Assembly: GCA_902475785.1 (NCBI GenBank)
Contig: CABSAN010000051.1
Span: 1 to 16,232, forward strand
From: an uncultured Collinsella sp.
GTDB taxonomy: Bacteria; Actinomycetota; Coriobacteriia; Coriobacteriales; Coriobacteriaceae
Direction: 5' to 3'
DNA: 16,232 nucleotides
Below the pieces are notes generated by a model. That model was not told the origin of the DNA and made no database searches. It saw only the letters and a list, made by a program, of their open reading frames with translations. Shown one piece after another: positions 6,976-13,545 of the stretch. The translations under genes and the position numbers were made by a program. Position 1 is the stretch's first letter; every line of letters begins with the position of its first letter.

Positions 6976-9900
6976 ATGGACGCCATTAACGATTGGGAAA
7001 ACCAAGCGCTCACCCACAGGAACCGCCTGGCACCCCATGCGTACTTTATGGGTTACGAGACCGCCGATCTCGCTGCAACGTACAGCCGTGAGCTGTCGCG
7101 CGGGTTTGTCCAGCTGTCCGGCTCGTGGCAGTTCCGCCTCTTTGAGGGCCCCGCTGCCGTCTCCAACGAGGAACTCTCCACGTACAAGCCCGAGTGGGAT
7201 CACGTGGAGGTTCCGCACCTGTGGCAGGTGGACGGCTATGGCAACCTTGCCTACACCGACGAGGGTTTCCCGTTCCCGGTGGACCAGCCGTTCGTTCCCT
7301 CCGACGACCCCACGGGCGTCTACCAGCGCATCGTCAACCTTCCCGCCGTTCCTGCCGGCGCTCGCGAGATCATTCGCTTCGACGGCATCGAGAGCTATGG
7401 CGAGCTGTACGTCAACGGCCAGTTTATCGGCATGACCAAGGGCTCGCGCCTGTCCGCCGAGTTCGACGTGACCGACGCACTCGTCGAGGGAGACAACCTT
7501 TTTGCGGTTAAGGTCTTGCAGTACAGCGATGGCAGCTACATCGAGGACCAGGATATGTGGTGGGCCTCGGGCATCTTCCGCGATGTGTACCTTATGCAGC
7601 GTCCCGCCGCGCACCTGGTCGACTTTAGGTTCCGCACGCACCGCGAGGGCGATGCCGCTCTGATCACGCTCGATACGGTTGCCGAGGGTGCAAGCCACGT
7701 CGTGTATACGCTCAGCGATGGCGAGAACGTGGTGGCTACGGGTGAGTGCGTCGACGGCCATGCCGAATGCAGCGTGACCGATGCCCACTTCTGGAACCCC
7801 GAGGACCCCTTCCTCTATGACCTTACGTTTGAGGTCTACGACGGTGACGAGGTCAGCGAGTACGTTCCGCATCGCCAGGGTCTTGCCGAGGTGACGGTCG
7901 AGGGCAATCATATCTACCTCAACGGCACTTACTTTAAGATGCATGGCGTCAACCGCCACGATCACGACGATCACAAGGGCCGCGCCGTGGGCCTCGATCG
8001 CATGCGTCGCGACCTGGAGCTCATGAAGCAGCACAACATCAACGCGGTGCGCACTTCCCACTACGCCAACGACCCGCGCTTTTACGAGCTGTGCGACGAG
8101 TATGGCATCATGCTGGTCGCCGAGACCGATATGGAGAGCCACGGCTTCGAGAATATCGGCAATATCGCCCTGGTCACCGACGACCCGGCATGGGAGCCGG
8201 CCTACGTCGACCGTGTTGAGCGCCTGGTGATGCAGGAGCGCAACCATGCGTGCATCATCATGTGGTCGATGGGCAACGAGAGCGGCTATGGCTGCAACAT
8301 CCGCGCGATGTACGTCAAGGCTCACGAGCTCGACGGTCGTCCGGTCCATTACGAGGAGGACCGCAACGCCGATACCGTCGACGTTATCTCCACCATGTAC
8401 TCCCGCGTGTCGCAGATGAACGACTTTGGTGAGCATCCATTCCCCAAGCCGCGCATCAACTGCGAGTACGGTCACTCCATGGGCAACGGCCCCGGAGGCC
8501 TGTCCGAGTATCAGGAGGTCTTCGATCGCTGGGATTGCATCCAAGGCCAGTTTATCTGGGAATGGTGCGACCACGGTCTGGCTGCTGTGACCGAGGACGG
8601 CGTTGCCTACGATATGTATGGTGGCGACAACGGCGATTACCCCAACAACAGCAACTTCTGCATCGATGGCATGGTGTTCCCTTGGCAGCAGCCGAGCCCA
8701 GGCCTCACTGAGTATGGTCAGGTCATCTGCCCGGTTCGCATGGCTTACGATGCCGAGGCGGGCGAGCTGACCGTCACCAACAAGCGTTGGTTTACCACTC
8801 TCGAGGATGTCTGCCTGTCGGCGGAGACCCTGGTGGACGGCGACGTGGTCTGCCGCAAGACGCTCATGCCCGGCGCGGTTGCCCCCGGCGAGTCCGTCCA
8901 GCTGCCACTGGTGATTCGCGAGGCCGCAGTGGGCGAGACCCTGCTGACCGTGCGCGCCTACACCATGGCCGCTCACGCCTGGTGCAAGCCGATGTTCCAG
9001 CTGGGCGCAAGCCAGTTTGCCATCGCAAACCATCCGGCACCGGCCATCGTGGCCCCCGCTCGTCCTGAACTTACGGTCGAAGAGAGCGAGCAGGAGATCC
9101 GCATTCACTCCCTCAACGGCGAGCTGGCCTTCAGCAAAGTCAACGGTACCGTGAGCGAGTGGAAGGCATCCGGCCGCGACGTCATGGCCTCTGGTCCCCA
9201 GGTTGGTTTTTGGCATCCGCTCGTCGACAACCACGCTCAGGAGTATGACTCCCTGTGGAAGGACAACTTCATCGATGTGATGCAGACGTCTACCCGCAAG
9301 GTTTCTTGGAAGCAGGACGGCAATGCGGTCGTCGTTACCGTGAGCCAGCGTATCGCTCCTCCCGTCCGCGCGTTCGGCATGCGCGTCGAGCTCGTCTACA
9401 CCGTGCTTCCGAGCGGCCGCGTCGACCTCAAGGTTTCCGGCGAGCCCTACGGCGATTACTCGGATATCATCCCGCGCATTGGCATCTCCTTCGAGGTTCC
9501 CGGTTGCGATCGTGCCGTCGAGTGGTATGGCCACGGCCCGGGCGAGAACTATCCGGACTCGCTGCGCGCCAACCCGGTCGGTCATTACCGCACTACGGTC
9601 GACGACATGTTCACGCCCTACGTTATGCCTCAGGACTGCGCCAACCGCGAGGGTACCCGCTGGGTTGCCCTGCGCTCCAGCCACGGTGACGGCGTGCTGG
9701 TGACTCGTCCGGCCGACGCCGCTTCCAACCCGTTCTCGTTCTCGGCATGGCCCTATAGCTGCGAGGCCATCGATAACGCCAAGCACGTCTACGACCTTGT
9801 CAAGGGTGACACGGTCACGGTCAACATCAACGACCAGCTGCTCGGCCTTGGCTCGAACTCTTGGGGTTCCGAGGTGCTCGATTCCTACCGCACCCGTTTT

Positions 9901-9984
9901 GAGAGCTTCAGCTTTGAGGTGTCCCTGCGACCGCTGACGTCTGCCGATCTGGCTCAGGCGCTGGCACCCATTAAGGAGGCATAA
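6976..9984 (+). CDS. ebgA: Beta-galactosidase, GH2 family, large (EbgA-type) subunit
   Basis: This enzyme hydrolyses terminal beta-D-galactosides such as lactose, in the cytoplasm (no signal peptide seen). Its 1002 residues cover the GH2 layout. The sugar-binding jelly roll (GSWQFRLFEGPAAV, then the VPHLWQ region) comes first, then an immunoglobulin-like domain to about 315. The TIM barrel follows with HGVNRHDHDDH near 323, acid/base Glu435 in MGNESGYG and nucleophile Glu497 in CEYGHSMGN. The C-terminal small-chain domain (about 710-995) includes GFWHPLVDN. The ATG at 6976 follows GAAGGAG. Pairing with an EbgC-like gene 3 nt downstream points to the Ebg rather than the LacZ arrangement. Three LacI-type operators precede it. 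Exact substrate preference cannot be read from sequence. Confidence 0.96.
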   Translation: MDAINDWENQALTHRNRLAPHAYFMGYETADLAATYSRELSRGFVQLSGSWQFRLFEGPAAVSNEELSTYKPEWDHVEVPHLWQVDGYGNLAYTDEGFPFPVDQPFVPSDDPTGVYQRIVNLPAVPAGAREIIRFDGIESYGELYVNGQFIGMTKGSRLSAEFDVTDALVEGDNLFAVKVLQYSDGSYIEDQDMWWASGIFRDVYLMQRPAAHLVDFRFRTHREGDAALITLDTVAEGASHVVYTLSDGENVVATGECVDGHAECSVTDAHFWNPEDPFLYDLTFEVYDGDEVSEYVPHRQGLAEVTVEGNHIYLNGTYFKMHGVNRHDHDDHKGRAVGLDRMRRDLELMKQHNINAVRTSHYANDPRFYELCDEYGIMLVAETDMESHGFENIGNIALVTDDPAWEPAYVDRVERLVMQERNHACIIMWSMGNESGYGCNIRAMYVKAHELDGRPVHYEEDRNADTVDVISTMYSRVSQMNDFGEHPFPKPRINCEYGHSMGNGPGGLSEYQEVFDRWDCIQGQFIWEWCDHGLAAVTEDGVAYDMYGGDNGDYPNNSNFCIDGMVFPWQQPSPGLTEYGQVICPVRMAYDAEAGELTVTNKRWFTTLEDVCLSAETLVDGDVVCRKTLMPGAVAPGESVQLPLVIREAAVGETLLTVRAYTMAAHAWCKPMFQLGASQFAIANHPAPAIVAPARPELTVEESEQEIRIHSLNGELAFSKVNGTVSEWKASGRDVMASGPQVGFWHPLVDNHAQEYDSLWKDNFIDVMQTSTRKVSWKQDGNAVVVTVSQRIAPPVRAFGMRVELVYTVLPSGRVDLKVSGEPYGDYSDIIPRIGISFEVPGCDRAVEWYGHGPGENYPDSLRANPVGHYRTTVDDMFTPYVMPQDCANREGTRWVALRSSHGDGVLVTRPADAASNPFSFSAWPYSCEAIDNAKHVYDLVKGDTVTVNINDQLLGLGSNSWGSEVLDSYRTRFESFSFEVSLRPLTSADLAQALAPIKEA

Positions 9985-9987
9985 GTC

Positions 9988-10443
9988 ATGCATGTCTTTA
10001 ACTCGCGCGCCGATTTCGACGCTCAGATGAAGTCCGTCAAGAAGTGGATGCGCACCGGTCAGGCGCTCGATGGCGTTGCCGACCTGCAGCACGACGTGGC
10101 TTACTCCATCGGCGACTCGTTGGTGTACTGGTGGGTGAACGCCCACGAGGCGGCTACCGCCGATCTGGTCGGTCACCGTCGCTACCATGCCGTGCTCGCT
10201 CCGCTCGACGGTGACCTGACCGTCGAGGTCGCCCCCAAGGCAGGCCTCACCTGCACGCGCGCTTACAGCGATATCGACGATCGTGAGCGCTTTGAGGGTA
10301 CGGGGGAGACCGTGACGATTCCCGCCGGCGGCGTTGCCGTCGTCGAGATCGACGAGGCCTACCGTGTCGTGGCCGATGCCGCGGATCCCCGCGTCGTGGT
10401 ACTGCACGTGACGGTTGAAGGTTATTCCTTCCCCAACAAGTAG
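9988..10443 (+). CDS. ebgC: Beta-galactosidase small subunit, EbgC-like (YhcH/YjgK/YiaL family)
   Basis: This 151-residue protein has the same length as Escherichia coli EbgC and clear segment matches as I recall that protein: VAYSIGDSLVYW, GHRRYHAVL, the DRERFEGTGETVTI region, DEAYRVV and VVLHVTVEGYSFPNK. It is a cupin-like beta-barrel subunit required for full activity of the large subunit. The start lies 3 nt after the ebgA stop, and its ribosome site AAGGAGG is inside the end of ebgA, so the two are translationally coupled and made in similar amounts. Confidence 0.93.
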   Translation: MHVFNSRADFDAQMKSVKKWMRTGQALDGVADLQHDVAYSIGDSLVYWWVNAHEAATADLVGHRRYHAVLAPLDGDLTVEVAPKAGLTCTRAYSDIDDRERFEGTGETVTIPAGGVAVVEIDEAYRVVADAADPRVVVLHVTVEGYSFPNK

Positions 10444-10476
10444 TATTCGTCCGTTTGGGCGTTTGCTTCGTGCCGT

Positions 10477-10520
10477 TAAGGGGGATGGCTTTGTTGACTC
10501 CCTTTTCCCCATTCCCCTTA
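10477..10520 (+). other. Hairpin in the ebgC-permease gap
   Basis: TAAGGGGGATGG (10477-10488) pairs with CCATTCCCCTTA (10509-10520) over 12 bp with one G-U pair and a 20-nt loop. No T-run follows, so it is not a standard terminator; it may stabilise the 3' end of the ebgAC message. Confidence 0.5.
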
Positions 10521-10529
10521 GCAGGTGCG

Positions 10530-10564
10530 CCGTCCACGATTGCGCTTGCAGCCCGGACGGTTTT
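10530..10564 (+). terminator. Weak intrinsic terminator candidate after ebgC
   Basis: CCGTCC (10530-10535) pairs with GGACGG (10555-10560), and TTTT follows directly. A small inner stem TGC/GCA shortens the 19-nt loop. Six base pairs and four T residues make this a weak case; read-through into the permease gene is possible. Confidence 0.4.
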
Positions 10565-10596
10565 AGATGAGATATAACGGATGATTGGGAGGGCTT

Positions 10597-12060
10597 ATGA
10601 GCTCTGAAAAACGAGGAACGATCGGTTCGTTCGCTCTGCTGGGCATGACGGTCGCCGCCGTGTTCGGTATCAAGAACATCATCAACAACAACGCGGCCAT
10701 CGGCTTGGCAGCTGCGCCGTCGTTCTTCTTCGCCACGCTTTTGTACTTTGTCCCCTATACCCTGGTTACCGCCGAGTTCGTCGGCCTCAACAAGGACTCC
10801 GAGTCTGGCGTGTACGCATGAGTTAAGACCTCGATGGGTGGTCGCTGGGCGTTCCTGACGGCATTTAGCTACTGGTTCGTTAACCTGTTCTTCTTTGCGT
10901 CCGTCCTGCCCAACGTCATCATCTACGCGAGCTACGTGTTCTTTGGTGCCAACGCCGAGCTTTCGCAGCTGTGGATCACCATTATCGAGATCGTCGTCTT
11001 TGCTATCGCCACGTGGGTTTCGACCAAGGGCGCTAAGTGGATCGGCTCCATTTCCTCCTTCGGTTCGACCGCGGCTCTCGGCCTGACCGCCGTGTTCATC
11101 CTGCTGTCCCTGGCTGCTGCCTTTGGCGGCGTTGAGTTCGCTACGGCTCCTACTCCCGCTAACATGGCTCCCGACATGAGCAACTTCGCAACTGCGTGGG
11201 GCTTCTTCGGTACGCTTGCCTGGATCATCCAGGGCGTTGGCGGCGCTGAGTCTGTCGGCGTGTTCCTCAACGACCTTAAGGGTGGCGTCAAGGCCTTCGT
11301 GCGCACCGTCGTTATCGCCGGCCTGACCATCGGCCTTCTGTATGCAGGCGCTTCGCTGCTGGTTAACCTGTTCATTCCCGAGGGCAGCGTTGCCATCTCC
11401 ACCGGCATCTTCGACGTATTCGGCGCTGTCTTTGCCCACTTTGGCATTCCCATGGAAGTGTCCACGCGCGTCATTGGCCTGATCCTTCTCGCTGCCACGC
11501 TGGGCTCCCTCATGATGTGGACCTCGGCTCCCATCAAGGTGTTCTTCACCGAGATCCCCAAGGGCGTCTTTGGTAGCAAGATCGTCGAGCTCAACGAGCA
11601 TGGCATTCCTGCCCGCGCTGCTTGGCTGCAGTTCGCCATCGTCGTCCCCATCCTGATCATTCCGGCCCTGGGCTCCGGTAACCTCGACGACCTGCTCATG
11701 ATCGTTACCAACATGACTGCTGCCACCGCTCTGCTCCCACCGCTGCTGATTTTGCTTGCCTACTTTATGTTACGCAAGAACTTCGACGCTGCTCCCCGTG
11801 GCTTTCGCATGGGTTCGCGCACCTTTGGCCTGGTCATTGCTGCATTCCTGCTTGTGGTCTTCTGCTTCGTGCTTGTCTGCGGCACCATTCCGCTCGATCA
11901 GCCGCTGTGGCTGACGCTGGTCTACAACGTTGGCGGTGTGGTTGTCTTCCTGGGCCTTGCCGTGATGTGGTACAACCGCTATATCAACCGTCTGCGCGAG
12001 ACCGATCCCGAGGCCGCCGAGAGCGAGCTGCGCCCCTCCGTCCTCGACATGATGGAGTAG
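10597..12060 (+). pseudogene. APC-family amino-acid permease interrupted by an in-frame TGA
   Basis: Read through one stop codon, this is a 488-codon gene for a roughly 12-helix amino acid/polyamine/organocation permease, closest in feel to the YjeM and glutamate:GABA antiporter groups. The N-terminal part starts MSSEKRGTIGSFALLGMTVA and ends ...SESGVYA before TGA at 10819-10821. The same frame continues VKTSMGGRWAFLTAFSYW to the end with no further damage. Relatives read GVY(A/S)W at this point, so TGA replaces a conserved Trp by one G-to-A change. A start at the ATG 10834 would lack the first two helices and has no ribosome site. The lesion may be recent, strain-specific, a sequencing error or read through. 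A TATAAC box lies at 10573-10578. The substrate is unknown. Confidence 0.85.
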
Positions 12061-12107
12061 CGGCTAGGATTAATCTACGGCTGTGGAATAAATCGATTCC
12101 CTTTCCT

Positions 12108-12137
12108 AAGGAGGGGCCTTACGAGGCCCCTCCTTTT
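12108..12137 (+). terminator. Intrinsic terminator after the permease gene
   Basis: AAGGAGGGGCC (12108-12118) and GGCCCCTCCTT (12125-12135) form a perfect 11-bp stem with a 6-nt loop, followed by a T-rich tract. It starts 47 nt after the permease stop. Confidence 0.92.
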
Positions 12138-12164
12138 GTGTTTTGGAGCATGGTTTTGGACCCT

Positions 12165-12384
12165 GTGGGCAAAAAATGCCAAATATGAGTACTGTTGCAA
12201 AAGAGGTGTCATATTTTTCGGCCTGTTCTGAGCAAAAATGGGCTCAAAATCAATTTATCTAACCCCCTTTAAAGGGCGTTTGACGGCTTTTAACCTCTTC
12301 AAATCGCTCAAAGTAGGCAAATGGCTCTCGATTTTGCTGCTACTAAATTGGTGACAGTACTCATATTTGCCACTTTTTGCCCAC
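12165..12384. repeat. 220-bp element bounded by 31-nt near-perfect inverted repeats (MITE-like)
   Basis: The arm at 12165-12195 and the reverse complement of 12354-12384 agree at 29 of 31 positions. Both contain GTGGGCAAAAA at the outer end and CAAATATGAGTACTGT at the inner end. The 158-nt interior is AT-richer than the surrounding genes, has no convincing gene, and has the palindrome CCCTTTAAAGGG (12265-12276) almost at its centre. Terminal inverted repeats, size and lack of coding fit a non-autonomous mobile element. A large RNA hairpin or paired regulatory site is an alternative. I see no clear target-site duplication in the flanks. Confidence 0.6.
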
Positions 12385-12481
12385 GAGGTGTTCAGAGGAG
12401 CTCTCGACAAGCATCTAACGCTACAATAACAACCACGTGGCTGGGTTTGCCGGCCGAATGTGCGATGTCGTGGGAGGGGAC

Positions 12482-12730
12482 ATGGTCGAGTTTACAAAGA
12501 CGATTAAAGATCCGTTGGGACTGCATGCCCGCCCGGTTGCGCTGCTCTATGACATTATTGCCAAGCATCGTAGCGACGTGTCAGTTTCGATTGGCAATCG
12601 TCATGTCGATGGCCGCGACGTTATAGGGCTCATGGCACTTTGCGGCGAATGTGGCGAAGACGTCGTGTTCCGCGTTTCGGGCGTGGATGAGGCCTCCTGC
12701 GTCACATCGATCAGAAATCTCTCGCTCTAA
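12482..12730 (+). CDS. ptsH: HPr-like phosphocarrier protein with Asp46
   Basis: This 82-residue protein is a normal-sized HPr, the phosphoryl carrier between enzyme I and the sugar-specific PTS enzymes. The active site GLHARPVA places the phosphorylated histidine exactly at residue 15. At position 46, where HPr proteins usually have the regulatory serine, this one has aspartate (VDGRDVIGLMAL, residues 42-53). The region after it (CGECGED) is also atypical. The ATG at 12482 is chosen for His15 numbering and the GGGAGGGG just upstream, although the spacing is short. A TACAAT hexamer at 12422-12427 may be its -10. No enzyme I gene is adjacent. It could be the cell's main HPr or a specialised paralogue. 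Confidence 0.85.
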   Translation: MVEFTKTIKDPLGLHARPVALLYDIIAKHRSDVSVSIGNRHVDGRDVIGLMALCGECGEDVVFRVSGVDEASCVTSIRNLSL

Positions 12731-12739
12731 GCATGATAG

Positions 12740-12775
12740 GGCGCGGTAAAGGATGGTCCTTTGCCGCGCCTTTTT
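12740..12775 (+). terminator. Intrinsic terminator after the HPr-like gene
   Basis: GGCGCGGTAAAGGA (12740-12753) pairs with TCCTTTGCCGCGCC (12757-12770), 14 bp with one G-U pair and a 3-nt loop, followed by TTTTT. Confidence 0.94.
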
Positions 12776-12822
12776 GTTTCGTATAGGAAACTTTTTCAAA
12801 ATCTGAATGGGGACCCTTTCCA

Positions 12823-12876
12823 AAAAGTTAACCACGTGCTAGTTTACTAAAGCGAACATAGACGTGGTTAACTTTT
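12823..12876. promoter_or_regulatory. Perfect 15-bp inverted repeat upstream of the feo operon
   Basis: AAAAGTTAACCACGT (12823-12837) and ACGTGGTTAACTTTT (12862-12876) are exact reverse complements 24 nt apart, ending 42 nt before the first feoA. This could be a paired operator for an iron-responsive repressor or an RNA hairpin in the leader. AACTTTTT at 12789-12796 can pair with AAAAAGTT (12822-12829) in the left arm instead, so two exclusive folds are possible. The regulator is not identifiable from the site alone. Confidence 0.6.
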
Positions 12877-12918
12877 ATCGCGTCGATGTTGAGGACGAAC
12901 TGACGTTAGGAGCCACTC

Positions 12919-13161
12919 ATGTCTTGCGGACCGCAGATGCCGGCCATGCCGCTTTCGATGGTAAAAGCGGGCGAAACCGTGCGCGTGTCTCGTGTAAAGG
13001 GCAATGAGGACATGAAACACCACCTCAAGGACCTCGGCTTTGTCGAGGGCAACGAAATCCACGTGGTGAGCTCGAGTGGTGCCAATATCATCGTCACGGT
13101 GCTGGGCGCACGCTTTGGCATCGATTCCAAGGTTGCCATGCACATCATGACCGTCGGTTAG
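12919..13161 (+). CDS. feoA: FeoA-family protein (first copy)
   Basis: This 80-residue SH3-like small cytoplasmic protein is of the type that assists FeoB in ferrous iron uptake. Core features are PLSMVKAGETVRVSRVKG near residues 11-28, LKDLGFVEGNEIHVV (the FeoA L-x-x-L-G-hydrophobic-x-x-G motif) and a C-terminal strand pair ending KVAMHIMTVG. A short N-terminal tail MSCGPQMPAM precedes the core. The ATG at 12919 follows TAGGAG. It is the first gene of a feoA-feoA-feoB series and lies below the inverted repeat at 12823-12876. Two FeoA copies before FeoB suggest a heteromeric FeoA arrangement. Confidence 0.92.
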   Translation: MSCGPQMPAMPLSMVKAGETVRVSRVKGNEDMKHHLKDLGFVEGNEIHVVSSSGANIIVTVLGARFGIDSKVAMHIMTVG

Positions 13162-13200
13162 TCTGCAGCATTTCATAAAAACCGAAAGGGGGACAAGAGG

Positions 13201-13422
13201 ATGAAGACGTTGGGTGACGTTAAGGTGGGCGAGAGCTCCACCATCGTCAAGCTTCACGGTGAGGGTGCGCTTCGCCGCCACCTTATGGACCTGGGGCTCA
13301 TCAAGGGCACTTCGTTCAAGGTCGTGAAGGTCGCACCGCTCGGTGATCCGGTCGAGATCAACGTGCGCGGCTACGAGCTTTCCATCCGCAAGGAGGAGGC
13401 GGCCGTCGTCGAGGTCCAGTAA
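13201..13422 (+). CDS. feoA: FeoA-family protein (second copy)
   Basis: A 73-residue FeoA-like protein: MKTLGDVKVGESSTIVKLHG, then LRRHLMDLGLIKGTSFKVVK with the same L-G-hydrophobic-x-x-G motif, then DPVEINVRGYELSIRKEEAA. It keeps the DP and GYxLSIRKxEA elements of classical FeoA, which the first copy lacks, so this is the more canonical of the two. It starts 39 nt after the first feoA behind AAAGGGGGA, so both should be on one transcript. Confidence 0.94.
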   Translation: MKTLGDVKVGESSTIVKLHGEGALRRHLMDLGLIKGTSFKVVKVAPLGDPVEINVRGYELSIRKEEAAVVEVQ

Positions 13423-13450
13423 AGACTCGCGGCGTATATTTCTGCAGATA

Positions 13451-13470
13451 AAGTTAGTTATTTCTAACTT
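13451..13470. promoter_or_regulatory. Dyad between feoA and feoB, possible DtxR-type metal regulator box
   Basis: AAGTTAG (13451-13457) and CTAACTT (13464-13470) flank 6 nt. The TTAG-N6-CTAA core has the same spacing as the core of the DtxR/IdeR iron box. CTGCA (13442-13446) and TGCAG (13473-13477) extend the symmetry. It could be an iron-responsive operator for feoB or an RNA hairpin. The resemblance covers only the outer eight bases of the core. Confidence 0.4.
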
Positions 13471-13499
13471 AATGCAGCATTTTTGAAGCACATTATCCA

Positions 13500-13525
13500 G
13501 CCCGTGCGGAGAAAGCAGCGCGGGC
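13500..13525 (+). other. Hairpin just upstream of feoB
   Basis: GCCCGTGC (13500-13507) pairs with GCGCGGGC (13518-13525), 8 bp with one U-G pair and a 10-nt loop. It ends about 5 nt before the feoB ribosome-binding region and has no T-run, so it may tune feoB translation or message processing rather than terminate. Confidence 0.45.
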
Positions 13526-13545
13526 ACACAAGGAAGAAGGATTGA

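Noticed and set aside
10819..10821. Selenocysteine at the permease TGA
   Set aside because: Relatives have Trp, not Cys, at this position. I see no convincing SECIS-like hairpin directly after the codon, and APC permeases are not known selenoproteins.
6952..11601. 1549-codon open frame antisense to ebgAC and the permease
   Set aside because: It is a shadow of three well-supported genes on the other strand. The translation is a His/Asp/Val-rich string without domain structure.
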